Shown here: one piece after another, positions 18,244 through 26,593 of the stretch
Layout of the letters: every line of letters starts with the position of its first letter
Position numbering within the stretch: the stretch's first letter is position 1
NCBI RefSeq assembly: GCF_014696615.1
Contig: NZ_JACJQJ010000076.1
Coordinates: 1-40,594, forward strand
Source: Nostoc linckia FACHB-104
GTDB taxonomy: Bacteria > Cyanobacteriota > Cyanobacteriia > Cyanobacteriales > Nostocaceae
Direction: 5' to 3'
Length of the DNA: 40,594 nucleotides
Program-made: the position numbers and the translations under genes
Notes under the pieces: generated by a model
The model's input: the letters and a program-made list of their open reading frames with translations, nothing else
Told to the model about the DNA's origin: nothing
Database searches by the model: none

Positions 18244-19596
18244 ATGATGTTGGCTTATTCGTCTCAAAAAAGTATTTCACGGACGAGTAAGCTTTTTCTA
18301 CCTTCAAAAACTTTTTGGGCAAACGTACATCATCTTCCTATCTGCGATGACCATACTAAATTAGATATTTTGTTAATAGACGAAGAAGATAAAAAAGTTA
18401 TTGGTCGTCCATATATCACATTGGTAATGGATAGCTATTCTGGGTGTGTGACAGGTTTTTATCTAGGTTTTGAACCTGCTGGCTCGCATGAAGTTGGTTT
18501 AGCGCTACGTCATTCAATTTTGCCAAAGCACTACGAAACCGAGTACGAGCTTCAAGAAACATGGCAGGTGTGCGGAATTCCAGAATATATAATGACAGAT
18601 CGTGCGAAGGAATTTAAATCGGCACATTTAAAACAAATTTCCCTACAATTAGGTTTTACGCGGCGGTTACGTGCTTTTCCTCAAGCAGGTGGTTTAATTG
18701 AATCAATATTTGACAAGATTAATAAAGAAATTTTGTCTTTATATGGTGGATATACTGGTTCAAGTGTAGAGGAACGTCCGCCAGAAGCAGAAAGGACTGC
18801 CTGTCTAACGCTTGATAAACTAGAGAAAATCTTAGTGAGATATTTTGTAGACCATTACAATCGTCATGATTATCCAAGGGTGAAAAATCAAAAACGTATT
18901 GAGCGATGGAAATCAAGGTTGCTGGAAGAACATGAAGTTCTCGATGAACGTGAACTAGATATTTGTTTAATGAAAGTTGCAATACGCAATGTAGAAAAAT
19001 ATGGTTCTGTCAACTTTCAGGGTTGGGTATACCAAGGCGACTGCTTGTTAAATTATGAAGGTAAGCAAGTTTCTTTAAGATATGACAAACGCAATATTAC
19101 AACTGTGCTTGCTTATACTCGCCCTATTAACAGTGAACCAGGAGAGTTTCTTGGTGTTATACAAGCTAGAGATTGTGAAAGAGAAAGGATGTCTCTGGCT
19201 GAATTAAATTATATCAAGAAAAAATTGCGCGATGAAGGTAAACAAGTTGATAATTCTTCTATTTTGAACGAGCGTTTGTCTACATTCGAGGATGTTGAAC
19301 AAAACCGAAAGGAGAGACGCAGACAACGCCAGAAAAAAGCCCAACAAAAACACGAGATTAAGTCAAATAAATCAAAACTAATCGAGTTATTTCCTGAAAA
19401 TGTAAACCCACAAGAAATAATAACATCACAAGAAAATTTAATATCTACTTTTGACGCAGATCCACCAAATATAGTAAATTCAATAGATAAGCAAGTTACA
19501 CAAAATAAACCTGATCCCAATCAAACAGCTAAAGCTAGACGACGACCTAGAGTAGGTGTGAAAGATTGGAACCAATTTATGAGGGATAATTGGTAA
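18244..19596 (+). pseudogene. tnsB: tnsB, 3' fragment (catalytic and C-terminal domains)
   Basis: An open frame of ~450 residues carries most of the TnsB core. The first catalytic Asp is in CDDHTKLDILLID, the second in IMTDRAKEFKS and the Glu in GGLIESIF. It continues with the Mu-type C-terminal beta-barrel region (LRYDKRNITTVLAY) and a basic, disordered TnsC-interaction tail ending DNW. Recognisable homology begins only near 18340; before that the sequence looks like IS-junction DNA. The helix-turn-helix domains are gone, so end recognition should be lost even though the catalytic triad survives. The stop codon is 5 bp before the tnsC ATG, indicating an original tnsB-tnsC-tniQ operon. Confidence 0.85.
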
Positions 19597-19601
19597 TTGT
19601 C

Positions 19602-20522
19602 ATGCCGGAGACAAACTTAGCCCATGCCAATGTAGAATTTCAGCAGCAGGTAGGTGCAAATTTACAACCTGCTGAGGAACTACGGCGATCGCTTGAAGCA
19701 CAAGCTGAGGTTGAAAGAATTGGTAAAGCTAACACTTACCTTCCCCTAGATCGTGACACAGAATTATTTGACTGGCTTGATGATCAGCGTGATGCAAAAC
19801 TTTGTGGTTATGTGACATCAGCTACAGGTTCTGGCTTATTAAAAGCTTGTCAATTGTACAGAACTCAGTACGTAAAGCGAAGAGGAACTTTGTTGGAAGT
19901 CCCAGCAACTGTAATCTACGCTGAAATAGAGCAGCATGGAGGTCCAACGGATTTGTACTGCTCTATTTTGGAAGAAATTGGTCATCCGCTTGCTCATGTT
20001 GGAACACTGCGAGATTTGCGATCGCGTGCATGGGGAACTATTAAGGGATATGGTGTCAAAATACTCATCATTGGTAATGCCGACTACTTAACGTTGGAAG
20101 CTTTTAACGAGCTAATTGATGTTTTTACAAAAATGCGAATTCCCGTTATCTTAGTCGGCACTTACTATCTAGGCGATAATATTCTTGAACGGAAAAGTCT
20201 CCCATACGTGCGCGTTCATGACTCGTTTTTAGAGTCATACGAGTTTCCTAATTTAAATGAGGAAGAGGTAATTGAGGTTGTAAACGATTGGGAAGAAAAA
20301 TTTTTACCAGAGAAGCGTCGATTAAATCTTACCCAAATGGAGAGTGTAGTTTCTTATTTGCGGCTAAAATCTGGAGGTTTGATTGAGCCTTTGTATGATT
20401 TACTTCGCAAGATTGCAATACTAAAAATAGATGAGCCACATTTTGAACTGAATCAATATAATTTGACGAAACGGTTTGGCAGACGTAAAGAACCAAAAGT
20501 TAAATTTAAAAGAAAAAGCTGA
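19602..20522 (+). CDS. tnsC: TnsC-like AAA+ protein with degenerate Walker motifs
   Basis: About 306 aa from the ATG at 19602 (the frame opens 4 codons earlier at a TTG overlapping the tnsB stop). By position and sequence it is the V-K TnsC, the AAA+ ATPase that forms filaments on target DNA and links Cas12k/TniQ to TnsB. The Walker A position reads TGSGLLKACQLY: the invariant Lys and the following Ser/Thr are both Leu. The Walker B position reads ILIIGNADYL: Gly-Asn where Asp-Glu is expected. The rest of the fold is well preserved and open to a basic C-terminus (RRKEPKVKFKRKS). ATP binding and hydrolysis should be abolished. This is either early decay of a dead transposon or a changed function. 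Confidence 0.85.
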   Translation: MPETNLAHANVEFQQQVGANLQPAEELRRSLEAQAEVERIGKANTYLPLDRDTELFDWLDDQRDAKLCGYVTSATGSGLLKACQLYRTQYVKRRGTLLEVPATVIYAEIEQHGGPTDLYCSILEEIGHPLAHVGTLRDLRSRAWGTIKGYGVKILIIGNADYLTLEAFNELIDVFTKMRIPVILVGTYYLGDNILERKSLPYVRVHDSFLESYEFPNLNEEEVIEVVNDWEEKFLPEKRRLNLTQMESVVSYLRLKSGGLIEPLYDLLRKIAILKIDEPHFELNQYNLTKRFGRRKEPKVKFKRKS

Positions 20523-20576
20523 AGGCTCTTATTTGCTTTGATTTCAAGTCTTTAGTAAAACGTAAACTATGGGTTC

Positions 20577-21089
20577 ATGGAGCCAGAAATCTTACAAAAT
20601 CCACCTTGGTATATCGAACCGAAGGAAGGAGAAAGTATCAGTCACTATTTTGGTCGATTTAGGCGACACGAAACTGTTTGCGTATCGTCGTCTGGAACTT
20701 TAAGTAAAGCCGCAGGTATTGGCCCAGTATTAGCAAGGTGGGAGAAATTTCGGTTTAATCCGTTTCCCAGTCAAAAGGAATTAGAAGCTATTGGTAAATT
20801 AATTAGCTTGGATGCAGACCGAATTGCTCGAATGCTTCCACCCAAGGGTGAAAAAATGAAACTGGAGCCAATTCGCTTGTGTGCTGCGTGTTATGCAGAG
20901 CAACCATATCATAGATTGGAGTGGCAGTTTCAATCAACAGTAGGGTGCAACCTCCACAAGTTACGTCTACTTTCAGAATGTCCCTTCTGCAAGGAGCGTT
21001 TTGCTATCCCAGCGTCGTGGGAACAGGGAGAATGTAACAAATGCCATGCACCTTTTAGAAGTATGAAAAAGCGGCAAAAAGCTTATTAA
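20577..21089 (+). CDS. tniQ: TniQ (short V-K type)
   Basis: A 170-aa protein, the short size usual for V-K CAST TniQ (ShCAST TniQ is ~167 aa). It starts with the family block LQNPPWYIEPKEGESISHYFGRFRR. Its C-terminal half carries paired zinc-ribbon motifs: CAACY, then CNLH, CPFC and CNKC. TniQ bridges the Cas12k-guide complex and TnsC at the target. All zinc ligands seem present, so it looks intact while its partners are broken. It lies 54 bp after tnsC on the same strand and is probably co-transcribed. The minus-strand caspase-STAND gene ends 92 bp further on, marking the start of the cargo. Confidence 0.9.
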   Translation: MEPEILQNPPWYIEPKEGESISHYFGRFRRHETVCVSSSGTLSKAAGIGPVLARWEKFRFNPFPSQKELEAIGKLISLDADRIARMLPPKGEKMKLEPIRLCAACYAEQPYHRLEWQFQSTVGCNLHKLRLLSECPFCKERFAIPASWEQGECNKCHAPFRSMKKRQKAY

Positions 21090-21181
21090 ACAATATTTCC
21101 GGTTAAGTTATAATGACAGTGAGTTGAAGAAGAACTGAATTGAGATCGCCTAGCATTAGCCTTGTTTGCTTGAGGCGAACT

Positions 21182-24100
21182 TCAGTTTAATAGACGTTGC
21201 TTCTCTTCTTCAGTGAAAGGATTTTTACCAGCACGCAGAGCATTAACCCAACTTTGCATTTGTGCTTTGTCTTCTTTATTATCAGTCGATTTGATATATG
21301 CCTCAAAGTCTTCAATTGCCCCTTGAGTATTGCCAGTCAGCGCCCTACCAATACCCCGAATTGGACGAATGTTTATATTTTCAGGCTCAAGTGCCACCGC
21401 TTTATCACAGGCAAACATGACATCTGCGGCATATCCCCTCAAACTGCCATCCCAGCAGAGTTTATTCCAAGAATCAGCAGATATTTTCAAGTTGGGGTCG
21501 AATTTTTGTGCATCTGCGTAGGCAGCAAGAGCTTCCTTGACTTTACCATCTTTAACGAGCTTTTCTCCCTGAGTAACCAAAGCAAGGGCAGCTAACTGTC
21601 CGACTTCTATTGTGCTAGGGATAGCTACGTTAGAATCCAATTTTCGGGCTTGATTAAACTTAGCTTCCGCAGTTTTGATATCACCATCTGCCTTTGCTAT
21701 GGCTTGACCTTGATTAACTAGAAATTGAGCTTTTTCGCTGTTGCTCCATTTGGCAAAGTCGAGACAGGTTTGCGCTGCGGCTTTTGCATCGTCAGTTTTA
21801 GCTTCTAGAAGTGTAGGATGCTCGTGTAAATTATTGCACCCCACTTTTAGCCAATCTTGCCAATTACCACCAGCCCACAACCGTAGCGTGTTGTCATCAC
21901 TGCCACTGACAATATACTGACCATCGCGACTGAACGCCAGCGCCCTGACACGTTCTGTATGACCGTTGAGGGTGTGGAGCAACTTGCCTTTTGTATCCCA
22001 CATCCGTAGCGTGTTGTCATCACTGCCACTGACAATGTACTGACCATCGGGACTAAACGCTAGCACCGTGACATAACTTGTATGACCGTTGAGGGTGTGG
22101 AGCAAGTTGCCTTTTGTATCCCACAACCGTAGCGTCTTGTCATAACTGCTACTGACAATATACTGACCATCGGGACTGAACGCCAGTGCTGTGACAGGTG
22201 CTGTATGACCGTTGAGGGTGTGGAGCAAGTTGCCGTTTGTATCCCACATCCGTAGCGTATTGTCTACACTGCCACTGACAATATACTGACCATCGGGACT
22301 GAACGCCAGTGCTGTGACAGGTGCTGTATGACCCTTGAGGGTGTGGAGCAACTTGCCTTTTGTATCCCACATCCGTAGCATATTGTCATAACTGCTACTT
22401 ACAATATACTGACCATCGGGACTGAACGCCAGCGCCGTGACAGTAGCTGTATGACCCTTGAGGGTGTGGAGCAAGTTGCCGTTTGTATCCCACATCCGTA
22501 GCGTATAGTCATCACTGCCACTGACAATGTACTGACCATCGGGACTGAACGCCAGCGCCCTGACAGTACCAGTATGACCCTTGAGGGTGTGGAGCAACTT
22601 GCCTTTTGTATCCCACATCCGTAGCGTCTTGTCACTACTGCCACTGACAATGTAATGACCATCGGGACTGAACGCCAGCGCATTGACACCGCCTGTATGA
22701 TCCTTGAGGGTGTGGAGCAAGTTGCCTTTTGTATCCCATATCCGTAGCGTCTTGTCATAACTGCCACTAACAATATACTGACCATCGCGACTGAACGCCA
22801 GCGCCCTGACACGTTCTGTATGACCCTTGAGGGTGTGGAGCAACTTGCCTTTTGTATCCCACATCCGTAGCGTCTTGTCATTACTGTCATCACTGCCACT
22901 GACAATGTACTGACCATCGGGACTGAACGCCAGATCCGTGACACGTCCTGTATGACCGGAAAAAATATTGCGCTCACGCACAGCTTCTATTGCTTCTAAT
23001 AAACTAGATTGAACTTCACTTAAAACTTCCCCCAGTTGTGACTTACTTTCACCAGTTGCCCCAATTGCTGAAATTAATTGCTCTACATTTGTCTGTATTG
23101 GCAGTAAATATTTGATATTTGTACCTTTTTCTCGCAGATTGGCTATAGTTGCTTGTTTGCGAGACTCTAATCCAAAAATTGTAGAAGCCACTGCACCTAT
23201 AGCTACCACGCCTACAAAAGCAGCAACAGCCCCAAATCTAACCCATTTACTTGTGTTACGTTGCTGAATACTTTTCTGCACAAATTCCGATGCTAAATGC
23301 GACAGCAAACCGAGATCCCCATACTCTTGTAAGTAATTCTCTGCCTCTGCCAATTTTGACCCGGTAAACAGATAATCTTTGGACTTGCTTTTACTTTCCC
23401 ACTCCTCTGATGCTGCCTCAATCTTGCGCTCAACGCGGATAGCGGCGCGGTTTTCACTCACCCAAGCACGCAGTCTTGGCCAATGGCGAATCAATGCTTC
23501 ATGAGTTACATCCACCACTGTCACCGTCTTTTGACTCTCTCCCCGTGCTTGCAGTTCCGATGTCACCACTAATCTGGCATCTGTCAACTTCATTAGCACT
23601 TGTTCCACCACTTCTGCCGACTGCTGGGAGTTGACTAAATCTGTTTTAAACACCTGTCTGCGGGTGTCTTCGGTTCCTTCTCCCAACTGAGTTAACTCGA
23701 TGAATATCCGTTTAGCAGTCAGTTGTTCTGTGGAGTCGAGAGCATCATAAACTTCATCAGCCCGTTTTTGTAGCGTGCCTTTAACTCCACCAAGTCTGCT
23801 ATATTCTGCCAGAGTTAAGCGATTCACCTCTCGCTTCCGCCACAATTCCGTTAGGGTATATTGCAACAAAGGTAAACTACCAGGGCCTTCCACATCGGCT
23901 AACATTTGTTCTACTAGTTCCCGTTGCACTTCTAACCCTACTTGATAGGCTGGTTGGGTAATGGCTTCTGTCAACTCCTTTTTATTCATTGGGGTGACAG
24001 TAATCAGATTCTCTTGAATTTTCTGTGCTAATCCGGCATATTCTTGTTCGGCACATTTACCAAAAAAATCTGCCCGCATCGTCATTACCACCGTCAACAG

Positions 24101-25606
24101 AGAATTATTTAATGCTCCTAACAAACACTCAAAAAACTCCTGTCGTTCGTTTTCATCTTTACAGAGAGTAAAAACTTCTTCAAATTGGTCGATGACGAGG
24201 ATGAGACGATGGGTTTGTAAGGGTAGAGTGTTTACATCAGGCTCTAGCTCATGCGGTACTTCTACTGATTGCAATGTCGCTTGGACTAATTGAGTTAATC
24301 CCCTTGCACCCTTGTTGAGTAACTCTTGTGCTGTTTCAAGTTCAGATTTGGGTGTATCTGTCTGTGTTTGGGCATCCTGAACCTGGCGGCGAATTATATT
24401 ATCAGAAATTACGCCCTCATAATTAGTCATTGCGAGCGGAACGGAGTGTAGTGAAGCAATCTCCTCAAGACTGGGATTGCTTCTCTTTGCTCGCAATGAC
24501 GAAAATACGTTAGCTGTACGTAAGTCCTGATTATCTAAAAATACTCTAGCTAAACTTTTGAGGGGATGCTCTCCGGGGCGAAAAATCTTGATTACCCATT
24601 GATCACTTCCTCCCAATCTTTTGCCTAACTTCAGTTGATGCAGTAAACCTGCCTTAACTACACTAGATTTACCACTTCCCGAAGCGCCGACAACTGCCAA
24701 AAAATTCCCTTGCCTAATATTCTCCAACAGCGAATCAGTTAAAGCGGTGCGTCCGTAGAAATATTTCGGGTCTGATTCGTTAAATTCAAAAGCTGCTAAA
24801 CCTTTGTAAGGGCAGAATTCTGCCATTAAAACAGCACGGTCAATTTTTTCTTTTTGTCCCGTGAGGATAATTTCTGTGCCAGTGTTATGAAAAATCGGAC
24901 GCTGACGGGTAGTTTTTAGCTGCTGCTTAATTAAGTCAACCAGGGAGTAGTTTGTCACCCAGCCTTCAGCATGATTTTCCGGTTTAAGTGCTTCTACTAA
25001 TGCGCCACTCAAAATCCCATGATTGCCACTCAACTCTTCATAGGCGACTTCAAATTCACGAGAAGCGGTAATTAAACATCTATCCTTTGTCTCAAAACTC
25101 CCAGGATCAGCATCATCGAAACTCAATAACTCACCGCTATAACAACAATCTAACCACACAATTTGCTGCCGCACCGGGGAAGATTGTAAAAGTTTGCGTA
25201 ACCAGTCTAGGGAAAGTCCCCACTGCCCAATCACAGGACAAGTATCGCTGGCAGCTAAAAAGCCTTCTGTGACTCCACCGATATCTTTGCGTAAACCATG
25301 CCCCGCAAAAAACAGCAACGCTGTATCAGGAATGCTGCGCCCAGGGGGGTTGAAAAGTTGAACAATAGCTGTTTCTAATTCTTGGACTGTTAGCTGCTGC
25401 TGAGGATCGACAAGGTAAGATCCATCCTGATTATAAGCTACTGGTAAACGCTCGACATGGAATTTACCGTAAGTTTCGAGAATTTGGGCTATGGCTTCGG
25501 CATCAGTTGCTGGGGCTTTGAGATGCGGTGGGCGATCGCTAGATTTTTCTATCAACGTCGGATAGCGATTAATGCCGATCACCAATGCTTCTCTTTCCAT
25601 AACCAC
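21182..25606 (-). CDS. Caspase-like protease fused to nSTAND NTPase, membrane segment and WD40 repeats
   Basis: A 1474-aa multidomain protein. Residues 1-250 are a caspase-like peptidase with catalytic His103 in FAGHG and Cys155 in WLDCCYSG. Residues ~265-760 are a STAND NTPase with Walker A GASGSGKS (307-314) and Walker B LILVIDQFEE (468-477). A single hydrophobic segment lies at about 783-806. Nine 41-residue WD40 repeats (about 885-1240) are followed by a TPR-like C-terminal region. Such proteins act as sensors: the repeats bind a trigger, the NTPase oligomerises, and the protease is activated; related STAND proteins are anti-phage or cell-death factors. Residues ~368-395 come from an inserted palindromic repeat, yet the frame is kept. 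It is divergent from the two genes at 25.7-28.1 kb. Confidence 0.9.
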   Translation of the reverse strand: MVMEREALVIGINRYPTLIEKSSDRPPHLKAPATDAEAIAQILETYGKFHVERLPVAYNQDGSYLVDPQQQLTVQELETAIVQLFNPPGRSIPDTALLFFAGHGLRKDIGGVTEGFLAASDTCPVIGQWGLSLDWLRKLLQSSPVRQQIVWLDCCYSGELLSFDDADPGSFETKDRCLITASREFEVAYEELSGNHGILSGALVEALKPENHAEGWVTNYSLVDLIKQQLKTTRQRPIFHNTGTEIILTGQKEKIDRAVLMAEFCPYKGLAAFEFNESDPKYFYGRTALTDSLLENIRQGNFLAVVGASGSGKSSVVKAGLLHQLKLGKRLGGSDQWVIKIFRPGEHPLKSLARVFLDNQDLRTANVFSSLRAKRSNPSLEEIASLHSVPLAMTNYEGVISDNIIRRQVQDAQTQTDTPKSELETAQELLNKGARGLTQLVQATLQSVEVPHELEPDVNTLPLQTHRLILVIDQFEEVFTLCKDENERQEFFECLLGALNNSLLTVVMTMRADFFGKCAEQEYAGLAQKIQENLITVTPMNKKELTEAITQPAYQVGLEVQRELVEQMLADVEGPGSLPLLQYTLTELWRKREVNRLTLAEYSRLGGVKGTLQKRADEVYDALDSTEQLTAKRIFIELTQLGEGTEDTRRQVFKTDLVNSQQSAEVVEQVLMKLTDARLVVTSELQARGESQKTVTVVDVTHEALIRHWPRLRAWVSENRAAIRVERKIEAASEEWESKSKSKDYLFTGSKLAEAENYLQEYGDLGLLSHLASEFVQKSIQQRNTSKWVRFGAVAAFVGVVAIGAVASTIFGLESRKQATIANLREKGTNIKYLLPIQTNVEQLISAIGATGESKSQLGEVLSEVQSSLLEAIEAVRERNIFSGHTGRVTDLAFSPDGQYIVSGSDDSNDKTLRMWDTKGKLLHTLKGHTERVRALAFSRDGQYIVSGSYDKTLRIWDTKGNLLHTLKDHTGGVNALAFSPDGHYIVSGSSDKTLRMWDTKGKLLHTLKGHTGTVRALAFSPDGQYIVSGSDDYTLRMWDTNGNLLHTLKGHTATVTALAFSPDGQYIVSSSYDNMLRMWDTKGKLLHTLKGHTAPVTALAFSPDGQYIVSGSVDNTLRMWDTNGNLLHTLNGHTAPVTALAFSPDGQYIVSSSYDKTLRLWDTKGNLLHTLNGHTSYVTVLAFSPDGQYIVSGSDDNTLRMWDTKGKLLHTLNGHTERVRALAFSRDGQYIVSGSDDNTLRLWAGGNWQDWLKVGCNNLHEHPTLLEAKTDDAKAAAQTCLDFAKWSNSEKAQFLVNQGQAIAKADGDIKTAEAKFNQARKLDSNVAIPSTIEVGQLAALALVTQGEKLVKDGKVKEALAAYADAQKFDPNLKISADSWNKLCWDGSLRGYAADVMFACDKAVALEPENINIRPIRGIGRALTGNTQGAIEDFEAYIKSTDNKEDKAQMQSWVNALRAGKNPFTEEEKQRLLN
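21870..22960 (-). repeat. Nine near-identical WD40-coding repeats (123-bp unit)
   Basis: Tandem 123-bp units inside the caspase-STAND gene. Each encodes an HT..V..LAFSPDGQYIVSGS.D..LRMWDTKGKLLHTL-type blade. Units are almost the same at DNA level; differences cluster at the residues after HT, at the residue pair before LAFS and at the turn before the LR-W strand. One unit (the first) carries three extra residues. Confidence 0.9.
24426..24500. mobile_element. 75-bp palindromic repeat (MITE/REP-like) inserted in frame
   Basis: Starts GTCATTGCGAG and ends CTCGCAATGAC, with internal GAAGCAATC and GGATTGCTTC arms: one long imperfect hairpin. Read on the minus strand it adds about 25 residues (SSLRAKRSNP ... 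SLHSVPLAMT) to the STAND domain. A second copy of the same family is at 34789-34861. Confidence 0.85.
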
Positions 25607-25673
25607 AAATTAATTTAAGTATTTAAGCTAGGCTAGTTAATCATGTAACCAAGAAATCCTAGTTATTTTCCTT

Positions 25674-26153
25674 ATGGAAACTACCAATCTTAACAATACT
25701 TTAATAGCTCTGTTACTAGCCCTGAAAGATTCAGAAACACCTCTGAGTGAAACGGAACAATCCGATTTATCCCAAGTAGCTGAACAACTTTCTGCCAACC
25801 CAAAAGCCTGGGAAATACTCATCGAACCCCGCTTGTTAGCGATGATTCAAGCTAACGAACCTTTAAATCAACGGTTTCAAGCCGCTAAATCTCAATTAGA
25901 TAATTTAGGTGATACAGTGCCCCTCAATTTACTACCTAGCGAGGCTGAACTAGAACAAGTTGCACCAAAGCAGAAACCTCAAGTGGTAACTCGTGGTATT
26001 CCACAAGTTAGCTCCTCAGACTTGAGAAGCAATGAAATTACCAATATGGCTATCAGGGTTATGACAACTCCCAATCCTTCGGAAACTGCTAAAAAATTAA
26101 GTCGCTTTGAGCAATTTCAACAATTTTTAAACCAAAATCTTGCACAAAAATAA
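25674..26153 (+). CDS. Hypothetical protein, divergent partner of the caspase-STAND gene
   Basis: A 159-aa soluble protein I do not recognise. It is mostly helical and Gln/Leu/Asn-rich, with a first half (to ~80) of amphipathic helices, a Pro/Gln linker at about 95-115 and a C-terminal helical segment (ETAKKLSRFEQFQQFLNQN). There is no Cys pair, membrane segment or catalytic motif. Its start is 67 bp from the start of the caspase-STAND gene in the opposite direction, so they share a promoter region. It could be an adaptor, inhibitor or substrate of the caspase, but nothing in the sequence shows which. Confidence 0.6.
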   Translation: METTNLNNTLIALLLALKDSETPLSETEQSDLSQVAEQLSANPKAWEILIEPRLLAMIQANEPLNQRFQAAKSQLDNLGDTVPLNLLPSEAELEQVAPKQKPQVVTRGIPQVSSSDLRSNEITNMAIRVMTTPNPSETAKKLSRFEQFQQFLNQNLAQK

Positions 26154-26593
26154 CGCTATGCTAATTCATCTATATTTGCCTTAGCCATAGCAACTTCATT
26201 CACCTTAACCCCCCTTATTCAAAGGTGGGGTTAATTCATCAGTTCTCTTGCGTAATTATCAATAGACTACTAAACTAATGGCAAAACTTATGAGGATGGG
26301 ATAAAACTATGACTCATACTCGGTTTCAACAGACTTGATTATCAGGCAATAAATTTATTTGTTGGTTGACTGAGTGACAAGATAATAGCTTTTTACCTTA
26401 TACCAATTCTTTATGAAGCTGCATAGAACTCGATCCCCCCTAGCCCCCCTTAGAAAAGGGGGGAACCGGAAAAACATCCATTAAAGTCCCCCTTTTTAAG
26501 GGGGATTTAGGGGGATCGAGATATGTGCAACATAAAAACTATATTTCTCTGTGTTTACCATCCATAATCGAAAATCTAAAATGATTTCCTTGA
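26154..26593. other. Intergenic region with two palindromes
   Basis: 440 bp without an ORF. It holds a short hairpin with TTAACCCC / GGGGTTAA arms at 26205-26234 and a 92-bp palindromic element at 26429-26520. The remainder is AT-rich and should contain the promoter of the 487-aa gene. Confidence 0.5.
26429..26520. repeat. 92-bp palindromic element with C/G-rich arms (MITE-like)
   Basis: The 24-bp arms, beginning CTCGATCCCCCCTAGC on the left and its near reverse complement on the right, enclose a second inner pair of CCCCCTT/AAGGGGG blocks. Elements with GATCCCCC..TTAAGGGGG arms are scattered through many cyanobacterial genomes. No ORF is inside. Confidence 0.7.

Noticed and set aside
22149-22977. 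Long open frames in other frames of the WD40 region
   Set aside because: They are shadows created by the 123-bp repetition; the WD40 frame is the coding one.
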